Positions 50,150 through 59,617 of a DNA stretch of 64,000 nucleotides are shown here, one piece after another (the stretch's first letter is position 1; the number at the start of each line of letters is the position of its first letter). The translations under genes were made by a program, and so were the position numbers. This DNA comes from Fructilactobacillus sanfranciscensis DSM 20451. Lineage in GTDB: Bacteria > Bacillota > Bacilli > Lactobacillales > Lactobacillaceae. The stretch spans positions 62,001-126,000 of the forward strand of contig NZ_AYYM01000001.1 of assembly GCF_001436035.1 (NCBI RefSeq), written 5' to 3'. The notes below the pieces were generated by a model. It searched no databases. It saw only the letters and a program-made list of their open reading frames with translations, and was not told where the DNA came from.

Positions 50150-51071
50150 TTTTATTACCTTTTTTTATGTTTTCAATAATATCCATTGACCATTCAGCAT
50201 CATGAGTCAATTCTTCCTGTTCATTATCTGCTAGTTGTAAATTAATAGAACGAAAAATTCCAAATTGATTAACCAATTTGGGTCCTAAGCTCAAACTCAA
50301 TTTATCATTTTCTTTCTTTAAACTAGTAACAGAACAGATTAGAGAGTTTTCACCATAAACACATGTTAATAAACGCATCACTGCTTTGCTTTGAATCACA
50401 GAGTTAGAAACAATCTTATGATTACCAATTTGTTCACTAAAATTATTAATAATTTTATCATCATAGTTCTTACTATCATCTGCAATGTATGAAAGTAATG
50501 TTGAAGGACCAATATAAACTCTACTCCAGGCAACTAAATTGTGGGTATTGAGTCCTAGCGTATTGACGTTAATATCGTCACCGCTCACATTAAATTTTCG
50601 TACCAACGCTTCTCTTAAAATGATTTCTTGTGGAAGTGTACCCAAGCCAATAATTTTTTCAACATCTAAACCTGAAAAATAGGCAGCAAAATAAACAAAA
50701 ATTTCATCATGTGGACAGTCAATCATAATTTTACCATTAAAACCACGACTAATAATGTCATTAATTGCCATTCTAAATTGCATCAATGGCTCTCTTATAT
50801 TTTCAGCGATTGTTGAGGCATCGATAATTTCTGGATCATAGAATGGATCATCAGGTAGATAAATCATCCCATCAATTTCGCCTAACTTTGCATCTAATTC
50901 CATAACTTCAATCCGAAAGTTATGACACATTTCAGTTGCCAAAATTTCATTCGTATAAATTTCTGGATTGTCTAATAAGATAGTAACAGGCGTGTCTTTA
51001 ACTTCCATCGCACTTAAAAGATTAGAAATTCTTTGCTGATCACCTTTAATAATTATTTTAGAATTTAAAAT
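50133..51071 (-). CDS. Lactate/malate dehydrogenase-fold protein lacking catalytic residues
   Basis: Full-length homologue of the LDH/MDH superfamily, about 312 aa. Diagnostic stretches: AENIREPLMQFRMAINDIISRG before the strand KIMIDCPHDE (LDH NPVD region), SGLDVEKIIGLGT, WSRVYIG, and a C-terminal LSLGPKLVNQFGIFRSINLQLADNE matching the LDH end. The dinucleotide glycine motif is replaced by KGDQQR, and Asp168, Arg171 and His195 (LDH numbering) have no counterparts. It is probably not a dehydrogenase. The frame reaches TTG 51086, but GAGGAG lies inside it; an ATT at 51071 has ideal spacing. Confidence 0.75.
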   Translation of the reverse strand: MLNSKIIIKGDQQRISNLLSAMEVKDTPVTILLDNPEIYTNEILATEMCHNFRIEVMELDAKLGEIDGMIYLPDDPFYDPEIIDASTIAENIREPLMQFRMAINDIISRGFNGKIMIDCPHDEIFVYFAAYFSGLDVEKIIGLGTLPQEIILREALVRKFNVSGDDINVNTLGLNTHNLVAWSRVYIGPSTLLSYIADDSKNYDDKIINNFSEQIGNHKIVSNSVIQSKAVMRLLTCVYGENSLICSVTSLKKENDKLSLSLGPKLVNQFGIFRSINLQLADNEQEELTHDAEWSMDIIENIKKGNKNGKKN

Positions 51072-51162
51072 GATAACACTCCTCAAAAAGATAAATTGTA
51101 TATGTTATTATAAAATAACATTCGGTTACGAAAATGCAAACTTTTTTAATTAATTATCTCAC

Positions 51163-51191
51163 TTACAATAAATACGAAATTACCATATAAT
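51163..51191 (+). promoter_or_regulatory. Promoter of def
   Basis: TTACAA (51163-51168), 17-bp spacer, TATAAT (51186-51191), about 38 nt before the def start. Confidence 0.5.
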
Positions 51192-51228
51192 TAAATTGTA
51201 AGATTATGAAACGAATGGAGGTAATCTT

Positions 51229-51789
51229 TTGTATTTAATGAAAGATATAACTAGAGATGGAAATCCAGTTTTAAGAAAACAAGCCGAAAAAGTACAATTT
51301 CCATTAAGTGATGAAGATCGTCAGCTTGGTGAAAAAATGATGGAGTATCTTGAAGTTAGTCAAGATGATGCGTTATGTAAAAAGTATCATTTACGTGCGG
51401 GAGTTGGATTAGCTGCCCCTCAAGTTGGGGTATCAAAGCTAATGGCAGCCGTCTTAACTCCCCCAGAAGGTGATGATGAGAAATCACCATTTAAAGCAAT
51501 CATGATAAATCCTGTGATTGTTTCAAATTCTGTTCAAAGAGCTGCATTAACAGTTGGTGAAGGATGTTTATCAGTTGACCGTGATATTGAGGGATACGTT
51601 CCGCGTTCCGATAGAATTACTGTTCGCTATCAAGATTTAGAAGGTAATGAACATAAGGTACGGCTAAAACACTACCCTGCAATCATTGCACAACATGAAA
51701 TCGATCATCTTCATGGAACATTATTTTACGATCATATTGATAAAGCCAATCCATTTAGCCGCTCGGATGATGAAATTTTTATTGATTAA
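51229..51789 (+). CDS. def: Peptide deformylase
   Basis: Removes the formyl group from nascent proteins; metalloenzyme. 186 aa, type II size. Motif I GVGLAAPQ, motif II EGCLSV (metal Cys), motif III QHEIDHLHG (two metal His and catalytic Glu). TTG 51229 lies 6 nt from GGAGGT; the in-frame ATG 51238 would be 15 nt away, so TTG is preferred. Confidence 0.95.
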   Translation: MYLMKDITRDGNPVLRKQAEKVQFPLSDEDRQLGEKMMEYLEVSQDDALCKKYHLRAGVGLAAPQVGVSKLMAAVLTPPEGDDEKSPFKAIMINPVIVSNSVQRAALTVGEGCLSVDRDIEGYVPRSDRITVRYQDLEGNEHKVRLKHYPAIIAQHEIDHLHGTLFYDHIDKANPFSRSDDEIFID

Positions 51790-51793
51790 CTTA

Positions 51794-51819
51794 AAAAGAC
51801 CTACAGTTGTAGGTCTTTT
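51794..51819. terminator. Bidirectional terminator between def and the 153-aa gene
   Basis: AAAAGACCTACA and TGTAGGTCTTTT arms around GT; T-rich on the plus strand, A-rich on the other. Confidence 0.85.
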
Positions 51820-52279
51820 ATTTTTGGTCAATTTTTTTAATATCTTTAACGTATTCTTCGGTTGCATCATTTTGTTCATCAGCAACATCAAAGGTTAACA
51901 AATGATCGTTCAACCAACAATCAGTAATAATCAATTTATGTGCAATTTGCTTAATTTCATGAGGTTGTTTTGCTAAAGAACCTTCTAAAATAAATCTAAT
52001 TTTCAAAAGTTCCAAATCACTTTGAATCTGATATTTATATTCATAAACCATTACGCCCCTGCCCCAAACATCTGTAAGTACAGTAGAAGAAATGAACTGA
52101 TAAAAATTAATGTTTTGTTTTTGGGATTGCAAGTCACTTACCATTTTAAATACAACTGCATCAACATGGTCTTTATTAATTGCTTGATACTCTTTTTCTG
52201 GATTAATTACAAAAAAATGATGTAAAACACCGTAAATAAATAAGGCAACGATTATTCCAATAATTATTTCAAAAAACAT
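51818..52279 (-). CDS. Single-span membrane protein of unknown function
   Basis: 153 aa from ATG 52279 (GAAGGAG upstream); the frame to 52327 would add 16 residues before the ribosome site and is rejected. One N-terminal membrane span (about 2-23), then a soluble part with a mixed helix/strand pattern (YQFISSTVLTDVWGRGVMVYEYKYQIQ). An acidic tail follows. No known domain recognised. Confidence 0.7.
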   Translation of the reverse strand: MFFEIIIGIIVALFIYGVLHHFFVINPEKEYQAINKDHVDAVVFKMVSDLQSQKQNINFYQFISSTVLTDVWGRGVMVYEYKYQIQSDLELLKIRFILEGSLAKQPHEIKQIAHKLIITDCWLNDHLLTFDVADEQNDATEEYVKDIKKIDQK

Positions 52280-52456
52280 TTTTATTACTCCTTCATCATA
52301 ATTAATCAGTACGCTTAATACTACCATGTAACTTGATAATCGTCGAAATTGTGTATTATATACTTAAAATTTAGATTATGGTAAAATTGAAACAGTAGTC
52401 GAATTATTCGACATTAAGATCGACAAATAAAAAAGAAGCAAAAAGGAGTAATCATA

Positions 52457-52672
52457 ATGATCTACAAAGTTTTATATCAACCTAATCCTCAAGAAAACCC
52501 TAAACGTGAATCAACAAAATCACTTTACTTAAACGCTAACACAGAAGCTGAAGTAAGAGATTTAATTCGCGATAACACAAGTTACACAGTTGAATACATT
52601 CAACCACTTGCGGGCAAACACTTAGAGTTCGAACAAAAAGAACCAGGTTTTAAAATTACGGAGTTTAAATAA
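52457..52672 (+). CDS. rpoY: RNA polymerase epsilon subunit
   Basis: 71-aa small RNAP subunit of Firmicutes (formerly DUF1447/YkzG), starting MIYKVLYQPNPQENP. In Bacillus it binds the polymerase near the active-site jaws and helps resist phage inhibitors. AAAGGAG precedes the ATG. It is followed by rnjA after 2 nt, the conserved pairing. Confidence 0.92.
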   Translation: MIYKVLYQPNPQENPKRESTKSLYLNANTEAEVRDLIRDNTSYTVEYIQPLAGKHLEFEQKEPGFKITEFK

Positions 52673-52674
52673 AA

Positions 52675-54363
52675 ATGAATAAACTAAACGTCAAAAATAA
52701 CGAAACTGCAATTTACGGCGTTGGTGGACTTGGTGAAATTGGTAAAAATACTTATGGTGTTCAATTTCAAGATGAAATTGTATTAATTGATGCTGGAATT
52801 AAATTCCCCGAAGAAGGTCAACTAGGAATCGATTACGTAATTCCTGATTACCAATTTTTAGTAGAAAACCAAAGTAAAATTAAGGCATTAGTTATCACCC
52901 ATGGTCATGAAGACCATATTGGTGGGATTCCCTTTATTTTACAAGCTATCAATGTACCTGTTTATGCCGGTCCTCTAGCTCTAGCTATGATTAAAGGTAA
53001 GCTTGAAGAACATGGAATGCTCAAATCAACTGAGCTACATGAAATTAACGATAAATCAGTACTTAAATTTAAAAAGACTAGTGTTTCTTTCTTTAGAACT
53101 ACTCATTCAATTCCTGATACACTTGGTGTTGCTGTTCATACTCCCGATGGTGTAATCGTTGAAACTGGAGATTATAAATTTGATTTAACCCCGGTTACAA
53201 ATACTCCACCGGATTTACAAGCAATGGCTAAATTAGGTGAAGAAGGTGTGCTTTGTCTAATGGCTGATAGTACCAATGCTGAAAAACCAATTTGGACTAA
53301 GTCAGAAAGATACGTTAGTGACTCTGTCCGTAAGATTTTTTTACGAGTTCATGGCAGAATCATCTTTGCGACCTTCGCTTCTAACCTTTCACGAGTTATG
53401 ACTGCCATCGATGCAGCTTACAAAAACGGACGTAAAATTGCTGTTTTTGGTAGAAGTATGGAATCTGCAGTAGTTAACGGAAGAGCATTAGGCTACATTA
53501 AAGTTCCCGACAGTGCATTTGCTGATGCTTCAGAACTAAAATCATTACCTGCTGATAAAGTAATGATTTTATGTACTGGTTCTCAAGGTGAACAAATGGC
53601 AGCTCTTTCAAGAATTGCTAATGGAACTCATCGACAAATTTCAATTGAACCAGGTGACACTGTAGTTCTTTCAAGTAACCCAATTCCTGGTAACGTTTTA
53701 AGCGTTAACCGAGTTTTAAGCGAACTTGAAGAAGCTGGTGCTCACGTTATCAAGGGTTATGAAAATAAAATTCATACTTCTGGTCATGGTGGTCAAGAAG
53801 AAGAAAAACTTATGATTCGTTTAATGAAGCCTAAGTTTTTCGTTCCTGTTCATGGTGAATATCGGATGCAAAAAATTCATATTGGTCTTGCTGAACAATG
53901 TGGAATTCCTGCTGACCACTGTTTCATCCTTAAAAATGGTGAAGTTCTTGCTCTTACCAAAGATACTGCCCGTTTAGCTGGTAGTTTTGTTGCAGGTGAT
54001 GTCTTCATTGATGGAAATGGTGTTGATAGTGTTAACAAAAACGTTATCAAGGATCGTCAGCTTCTATCAGAAGAAGGTTTAGTGGTCGTTGTTGCGACAA
54101 TTAATCTTAAAGATAAAGAAATTCAATCTGGTCCCGATCTTCTTTCTCGTGGTTTTGTCTACATGCGCGAATCTGGGGAATTATTAGATCAGGGTCGCAA
54201 GTTAGTTTTCAAAACAATTAGAAGAACTATGGACACTCAAAACGCTGATGAAAAATCAATCAAAAAAGCAATCGTTAACGAACTTTCAAACTTCTTGTTT
54301 GAAAAAACGGAACGACGTCCTTTGATTTTGCCAATGTTAATTATGAATGACAACAACAAATAA
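52675..54363 (+). CDS. rnjA: Ribonuclease J1
   Basis: Endonuclease and 5'-3' exonuclease central to mRNA decay and 16S maturation. 562 aa; intact metal motif HGHEDHIGG (His76, His78, Asp80, His81), THSIPDT, GDYKFDLTP, beta-CASP part with MADSTNAEKP and TGSQGEQMAAL, and a C-terminal domain. Pairs with the degenerate RnjB encoded at 34899-36605. Confidence 0.96.
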   Translation: MNKLNVKNNETAIYGVGGLGEIGKNTYGVQFQDEIVLIDAGIKFPEEGQLGIDYVIPDYQFLVENQSKIKALVITHGHEDHIGGIPFILQAINVPVYAGPLALAMIKGKLEEHGMLKSTELHEINDKSVLKFKKTSVSFFRTTHSIPDTLGVAVHTPDGVIVETGDYKFDLTPVTNTPPDLQAMAKLGEEGVLCLMADSTNAEKPIWTKSERYVSDSVRKIFLRVHGRIIFATFASNLSRVMTAIDAAYKNGRKIAVFGRSMESAVVNGRALGYIKVPDSAFADASELKSLPADKVMILCTGSQGEQMAALSRIANGTHRQISIEPGDTVVLSSNPIPGNVLSVNRVLSELEEAGAHVIKGYENKIHTSGHGGQEEEKLMIRLMKPKFFVPVHGEYRMQKIHIGLAEQCGIPADHCFILKNGEVLALTKDTARLAGSFVAGDVFIDGNGVDSVNKNVIKDRQLLSEEGLVVVVATINLKDKEIQSGPDLLSRGFVYMRESGELLDQGRKLVFKTIRRTMDTQNADEKSIKKAIVNELSNFLFEKTERRPLILPMLIMNDNNK

Positions 54364-54365
54364 AT

Positions 54366-54399
54366 AAAAGACTTACTTTTTTCGAAAGTAAGTCTTTTA
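54366..54399 (+). terminator. Intrinsic terminator after rnjA
   Basis: AAAAGACTTACTTT and AAAGTAAGTCTTTT arms, 5-nt loop, immediately after the rnjA stop. Confidence 0.85.
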
Positions 54400-54422
54400 T
54401 TATGGACTAAATTATTGAAAAT

Positions 54423-54450
54423 AAAAATCTCATCAAAATGAGATTTTTTT
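54423..54450 (-). terminator. Intrinsic terminator after the aldo-keto reductase
   Basis: AAAAATCTCAT and ATGAGATTTTT arms around a 4-nt loop, next to the stop of the minus-strand gene. Confidence 0.75.
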
Positions 54451-54452
54451 AT

Positions 54453-55448
54453 TTATTTTTCTTTTACAATTTTATCAATCGCTTCAAGTTCATCTGTTGT
54501 AAAGTCTAAATTATCTAATGCTTTTAAGTTATCATCTAAATGGTTAACCTTTGAAGCTCCAGTAACAACACTCACAACTGTTGGATCACTTAATAACCAG
54601 GCCAATGACATTTGTGCTAAAGTTTGATCACGATTCTTAGCAATTTCATTAAGTTTATTCAACTTAGCAATTGCTTTATCTTGACCATTTTCAAGAATAA
54701 AGTTATTCGTCCAGTGAAGATGAATATCTTCTGGAATCCCTCCAAGATACTTGCTCGTTAATAAGCCTTCAGCTAAGGGACCATATGCAACAAATCCATC
54801 ATGATTATCAGCAAGTGCTTTTAAAGTACCATCATTTGCTGGTTCACGATTTAACATGTTATATGAACTTTGGTTAACCACAAATGGGGTATGTAATTCT
54901 TTGAAAAGTTTAATCATCTTTTCAGTTTGTGGACCATCGTAATTAGAAATTCCAATATAAAGTGCTTTACCTTGACGTACCAATAAATCTAAAGCTTCGG
55001 CAGTTTCTTCTAAACGAGTATTTGGATCAAAACGATGTGAATAATAAATATCAACATAATCCAATCCCATTCGTTCTAGACTTTGATCAAGAGCAGCCGT
55101 CAAAGTTTTCTTTGAAGAAAAGTTACCATAAACACCGGGCCACATGTGAAAACCAGCTTTAGTTGTGATAATTAATTCATCACGATAAGGTTTTAAGTCT
55201 TGTTGATAGACTTGACCGAACATTCTTTCAGCTGCACCAGAACCAGGACCATAGTTGTTAGCCAAATCAAAACTAAAAATACCACGATCAAAGGCGGCTA
55301 ACATAATTTTTTGGCTATCTTTAAAGTTAGCATCGTCCCCAAAACTATGCCAAGTTCCAAATGACAAAGCAGGCAATTGTAAACCACTATTTCCTGCTCT
55401 TCTTACTTTCATATTATCGTAACGATTATCGCTTGCTTTAAAAACCAT
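54453..55448 (-). CDS. Aldo-keto reductase (YghZ/glyceraldehyde-3-phosphate reductase-like)
   Basis: 331-aa NADPH-dependent (beta/alpha)8 reductase. Catalytic residues seen: Asp and Tyr in SFDLANNYGPG, Lys in TTKAGF, His in YYSHRFDP. GSGAAERMFGQ and the FHMWPG loop are typical of the YghZ subgroup that acts on L-glyceraldehyde 3-phosphate and methylglyoxal; true substrate unknown. Last gene of the unit starting with the phosphatase. Confidence 0.88.
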   Translation of the reverse strand: MVFKASDNRYDNMKVRRAGNSGLQLPALSFGTWHSFGDDANFKDSQKIMLAAFDRGIFSFDLANNYGPGSGAAERMFGQVYQQDLKPYRDELIITTKAGFHMWPGVYGNFSSKKTLTAALDQSLERMGLDYVDIYYSHRFDPNTRLEETAEALDLLVRQGKALYIGISNYDGPQTEKMIKLFKELHTPFVVNQSSYNMLNREPANDGTLKALADNHDGFVAYGPLAEGLLTSKYLGGIPEDIHLHWTNNFILENGQDKAIAKLNKLNEIAKNRDQTLAQMSLAWLLSDPTVVSVVTGASKVNHLDDNLKALDNLDFTTDELEAIDKIVKEK

Positions 55449-55460
55449 TTTTATCCTCCA

Positions 55461-56411
55461 TTAAAATAAAACATGAGTTGATTCATCATTTTGAATCAAT
55501 TTTAACGCTTCACCAATTAACTTACCAACTGATAAAACGGTTAGTTTATCTAATTTAAATTTTTTAGGAATTACAATTGAATCAGTAACAATTATACGAG
55601 CAAGATTATCATCACTCAAGTTTTCTAATGCCGAGTCAGAAAAAACAGGATGTGTGACTGCTGCGTAAACATTTTTAGCACCAGCTGATTTCAAAACATC
55701 TGCGGATACTTTCATCTTTCGACCGGTAACAATCATATCATCAATAATGATCGCATTTTTTCCCTTAACATCACCAATAATTTCTTTTGGGACATAGGTA
55801 TTTGATTCTGGATCTCGATTATCAACAATTGCTAAAGATAAGTCTAAACGATCAGCAATATTACGTGCTCTTGCTACCCCGTTGTGATCAGGAGCCACAA
55901 CCACTGCATTATCATCCAAGTGTTCTTCATGCAAATATTCACTCATCAAGCGATCAGTTCTTAAATGATCAAGTGGAATGTCAAAGAATCCCTGAATTTG
56001 GGCAGCATGTAAGTCGAGAGCAATTACTCGATCAGCAGCACTGTTTTGTAAAAATGATGCAATTAACTTAGCTGTAATTGGAGCTCTTGCTTCTGTTTTC
56101 TTAGTTGATCTTGAATATCCATAATATGGAATTACCACATTAATTGAATGAGAACTAGTCCGCCGAACAGCATCAATCATAATTAATAGTTCCATCAAAT
56201 TATCATTAGCCGGATTAGTAATTGATTGGACAATGTAAACATCGTCTCCCCGAATACTTTCATCAATGGAGATCTTAATTTCACCATCACTAAAATGATT
56301 AATGGTTGATTTACCTAGTGGCATTCCACTAGTAGCAGAAATTTTTTCTGCTAAAGGTTTGTTAGAATTTAATGCAAAAATAATTGGTTTGTGTTTTGTA
56401 TTACTAGACAA
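55461..56411 (-). CDS. prs: Ribose-phosphate pyrophosphokinase
   Basis: Makes PRPP, the substrate of Apt and Upp also encoded here. 316 aa. Flexible loop TKKTEARAPITAKLIA, metal-site DLHAAQIQGFFDIP and PRPP loop IIIDDMIVTGRKM. The start is TTG 56411 behind GAGGGGAT. A TATAAT box just past the recD2 stop may provide extra transcription. Confidence 0.94.
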   Translation of the reverse strand: MSSNTKHKPIIFALNSNKPLAEKISATSGMPLGKSTINHFSDGEIKISIDESIRGDDVYIVQSITNPANDNLMELLIMIDAVRRTSSHSINVVIPYYGYSRSTKKTEARAPITAKLIASFLQNSAADRVIALDLHAAQIQGFFDIPLDHLRTDRLMSEYLHEEHLDDNAVVVAPDHNGVARARNIADRLDLSLAIVDNRDPESNTYVPKEIIGDVKGKNAIIIDDMIVTGRKMKVSADVLKSAGAKNVYAAVTHPVFSDSALENLSDDNLARIIVTDSIVIPKKFKLDKLTVLSVGKLIGEALKLIQNDESTHVLF

Positions 56412-56460
56412 TTTAAAATCCCCTCAATGTAAGTTCTTTACTAACTTCATTATAATCAAT

Positions 56461-58926
56461 TTACTCCAACTTTTCATCCATAAAATCGTTAGGTTTCACT
56501 CCATCCATTCCAACCATTGGATCAATTTGATTAGAAAGAATTTTGGCTTCAGTTAAAATATACTTATCTGGTTCAGCATCCTTTTTGGGCTCCTCTGATT
56601 CAATATCAGTTGAAACTTTTTTATCCACTAATTCTGTTTTTTCTGAAACTGGTTTTGGATTAAAAATTTTATCTAAGCGTTCTCTTAAAGATGTCTTTCG
56701 ATTACTAGAAACACGTGAAATACATTCAGCAAAGGAATTAACATCTCCGACCATAATTAACTTTTGAGAAGCTCTAGTAACAGCGGTATACAACAAATTT
56801 CTTTCCAGCATCCGCCGATATTGAGGAACAATCGGTAAAATTACCATCTTGAACTCACTTCCTTGAGCTTTGTGGATGGAAGTGCAGTATGCTAAAGTCA
56901 ATTGGTTCCAATCATTTCTCGTGTAAGAAACTTCAGTTTGGTCAAAGGCAACTACCAATTTATCAAGATACTTTTTCTGATCTTTATTTATTTCAATTCC
57001 AACTACCTTACCAATGTCGCCGTTAAAAACGTTATCTTCGGGTGCATTAACAAGTTGTAAGACTTTGTCCCCAATTCGATATTTAACGTTTTGATATTCA
57101 ACTTGCTTTTGCTGCTCACCTTTTGGTGGGTTCATAATTGCTTGAACGTCATTATTTAAACGATCAATTCCTGCTTCACCACGATACATCGGAGCTAAGA
57201 CTTGAATATCAGTTGCTGTAAACTTTCTTTCTTTGGCTTTGGCAACCACTTGGTCAATTACTTTTACAACTTGGCTAGTATTACACTGAATAAAACTACG
57301 ATCTTTTTCTTTATCTAATAAAGTTTGGGGAATTTCCCCATTTTTAATTTCATGAGCCAATTGAATAATTGTTGATCCATCACCTTGACGATGAATTTGA
57401 TTTAATTCAATTTTGGGAATTACTTCCGAACGAATTAAATCATAAAAAACCTGCCCCGGTCCCACTGATGGAAGTTGATCTTTATCTCCGACTAAAATAA
57501 CCTTCATTCCAGTCGGAATTGATTTCATTAATTTAGTAAATAATTCGGTATCGACCATCGACATTTCATCAATAATCAATAATTGCCCGTCAATATCATT
57601 CCCGTCTTCTTCATCATTTCCATTCAAGCCCAATAAACGATGAATTGTAGCAGCCGGAATACCAGTTGATTCACTCATTTTTTTGGCAGCTCGCCCAGTT
57701 GGAGCAGCTAATAGAACCGGAAATGCATCATCTTTGTATTTATTAACGTCTAAAGATAATTTGTTAACTTTTGCAAAGGATTTAACAATTCCATTAATGA
57801 TGGTCGTTTTTCCAGTTCCCGGTCCACCAGTTAAAATAAAAATTTGATTCTCTAACGCAGCGTTAATTGCGGCAATTTGAGAATCATCATATTTTATTTT
57901 AGCTTCATTTTCAACTTCGTGAATGGTGGTTTTGTAATCTTTTGTAGAACTTTGCTTATCATCAATAATCCGTTTTGCATTTTCTGCAATTTTCCACTCA
58001 TCATCATATAAATATTTAAGATAAATTTTTCCATCGTCAACTTCGATTTTATGGTCTTTAACTAACTCTTTTAGTTCTTGAGCTAACTTTTGATTATCGA
58101 TCTGTTGTTGTGGATCAGTATCCAGGATTTCAAAACTAGCATTAATCAATTCCTTTGAATTAGAGTAAGTATTTCCGTTTCTAATTGAGAGCCGAGTTAA
58201 AGTCGTTAATAATCCAGCTCGCAATCTTCCTGCTGAATTATATTCAATTCCTACTTTACTGGCAATTTGATCAGCTCGTTTAAAACTAATATTTTTGATA
58301 TCTTCAACCAATTGATAAGGATTTTCTTGGATTACTTCCAAGGCTTTTTCATGGTATTTTTTAAAAATTGCAGCTGCTAAAGCACTTCCAAATCCGTATC
58401 CATTTAACCCAACAATCACTTGCTCAGCACCGTTATTATTCCGTAAACCATCAACAATCGTTTGGCTTTGTTTGGAATTTAATCCGACTTTTTTAATCGT
58501 TGTAGGATCTGAAATTATTTTTTCAATTAAATCTGTTCCAAGAGTTTCAACCACTTTTTGGGCGGTTTTTTGACCAATTCCCGGAAAATCATCACTCGCT
58601 AAGTACTTTATCAATCCCTCAGGTGAGCTTTGACTCGCCCGTTCATAGTTGTCCGCTTGAAATTGTTTCCCGTAACGAGGGTGGTCAACCAATTTTCCCA
58701 CAAATCGATAGCTAGTTTCTTCGGCAATATCTGCAAAATTACCTGTCACCACAATTTCCTCTTCAGTCCAATCAGTGTTAGTTTTTTCAACCTTCACCAA
58801 TAAAACTTTATAAAAACTATCTGCACCCTCAAAAAAGGTAGTAACTACCTTCCCAATCACAAATGGTTTTTCCGCTTGATTATTATTCAATTGTGGTTCG
58901 TCAAAAAGGTTTATTGATGTTGGCAA
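56461..58926 (-). CDS. recD2: RecD2-type ATP-dependent DNA helicase
   Basis: Superfamily 1B 5'-3' helicase that acts without RecBC. 821 aa: N-terminal OB-like and helix-hairpin-helix parts (FPGIGQKTAQKVVETLG), P-loop GGPGTGKTT, Walker B IIDEMSMVD, GDKDQLPSVGPGQV, SH3-like insertion and C-terminal STIHKAQGSE-type motif (YCTSIHKAQGSEF), plus an acidic tail. Involved in replication-fork and mismatch-related repair in Gram-positives. Start is TTG 58926 with AGGAGC upstream. Confidence 0.94.
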   Translation of the reverse strand: MPTSINLFDEPQLNNNQAEKPFVIGKVVTTFFEGADSFYKVLLVKVEKTNTDWTEEEIVVTGNFADIAEETSYRFVGKLVDHPRYGKQFQADNYERASQSSPEGLIKYLASDDFPGIGQKTAQKVVETLGTDLIEKIISDPTTIKKVGLNSKQSQTIVDGLRNNNGAEQVIVGLNGYGFGSALAAAIFKKYHEKALEVIQENPYQLVEDIKNISFKRADQIASKVGIEYNSAGRLRAGLLTTLTRLSIRNGNTYSNSKELINASFEILDTDPQQQIDNQKLAQELKELVKDHKIEVDDGKIYLKYLYDDEWKIAENAKRIIDDKQSSTKDYKTTIHEVENEAKIKYDDSQIAAINAALENQIFILTGGPGTGKTTIINGIVKSFAKVNKLSLDVNKYKDDAFPVLLAAPTGRAAKKMSESTGIPAATIHRLLGLNGNDEEDGNDIDGQLLIIDEMSMVDTELFTKLMKSIPTGMKVILVGDKDQLPSVGPGQVFYDLIRSEVIPKIELNQIHRQGDGSTIIQLAHEIKNGEIPQTLLDKEKDRSFIQCNTSQVVKVIDQVVAKAKERKFTATDIQVLAPMYRGEAGIDRLNNDVQAIMNPPKGEQQKQVEYQNVKYRIGDKVLQLVNAPEDNVFNGDIGKVVGIEINKDQKKYLDKLVVAFDQTEVSYTRNDWNQLTLAYCTSIHKAQGSEFKMVILPIVPQYRRMLERNLLYTAVTRASQKLIMVGDVNSFAECISRVSSNRKTSLRERLDKIFNPKPVSEKTELVDKKVSTDIESEEPKKDAEPDKYILTEAKILSNQIDPMVGMDGVKPNDFMDEKLE

Positions 58927-58935
58927 TTTAAGCTC

Positions 58936-59607
58936 CTATTTATCTTGTTTTTCTTTCCGAATTTGAATAAATTTTTCAATATCACTTAGTTTTCCTTGTT
59001 CTTTATCAAAATAAAGCTTGTCATATTTTTCTGCATTCTTAAAATATCCTTCAAACGGTTCGCCTAAAACCATCGCAATTAAGCCTTGGTTAAAATTTGC
59101 TTCACCGTTATGTGGATTACTTTTTAAAACCAAATCATAGTACCCCTTGGCCTGTTTAAAATCACCTAAAGCAATTAAACACTGTCCGATTAATAAATTA
59201 ATGGACGGTTCTTGTTTTGCGGTTTCTTGAGCAGTTAAAAGGAAAACAAGTGCTTTTTTGTAATTCTTTTGTCCCATATAACTTTGAGCTAACATTACAT
59301 ACGCATCTGATTGTAAATTTTTGTTCGTTACTTGTTGAAATTGTTGAATTGCTTTTTCAAATTCTCCAGCGGAATAATAAACATTCCCTAATCCATAAGT
59401 TAAAACGTTTTTGGCTTTTTTACTTTGATTTGCAAAAAGTCCTAAGGCTTTCATTAGTAATTCTTCAGCTTGGGTATAACTTTTCAATTGAATCAAAAAG
59501 GCACTTAAATCATAGTAGGTCCGATAATCATGCGGATGATTATCAATATCTTTTACTAATTTGTGAAGGGTTTCTTCTGCTTGTTTTTGTTTTTTATCAT
59601 TATTCAT
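58936..59607 (-). CDS. Tetratricopeptide-repeat protein
   Basis: 223 aa built from about five TPR units (e.g. SYTQAEELLMKALGLF, EFEKAIQQFQQVTN, NYKKALVFLLTAQE, DFKQAKGYYDLVLKSNPHNGEAN). Cytoplasmic, likely a protein-binding scaffold; partner unknown. Placed between the phosphatase and recD2 genes with gaps near 10 nt; a TPR gene next to recD2 and mnmA is common in lactobacilli. Confidence 0.85.
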   Translation of the reverse strand: MNNDKKQKQAEETLHKLVKDIDNHPHDYRTYYDLSAFLIQLKSYTQAEELLMKALGLFANQSKKAKNVLTYGLGNVYYSAGEFEKAIQQFQQVTNKNLQSDAYVMLAQSYMGQKNYKKALVFLLTAQETAKQEPSINLLIGQCLIALGDFKQAKGYYDLVLKSNPHNGEANFNQGLIAMVLGEPFEGYFKNAEKYDKLYFDKEQGKLSDIEKFIQIRKEKQDK

Positions 59608-59617
59608 AATTAGCCTC

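Noticed and set aside
52399-52413. GTCGAATTATTCGAC palindrome ahead of rpoY
   Set aside because: Short, AT-rich loop, no T run and no link to a regulator; may be a leader hairpin but too weak to call.
59217-59609. 130-codon open frame on the plus strand
   Set aside because: Lies entirely antisense to the TPR gene and has no start signals.
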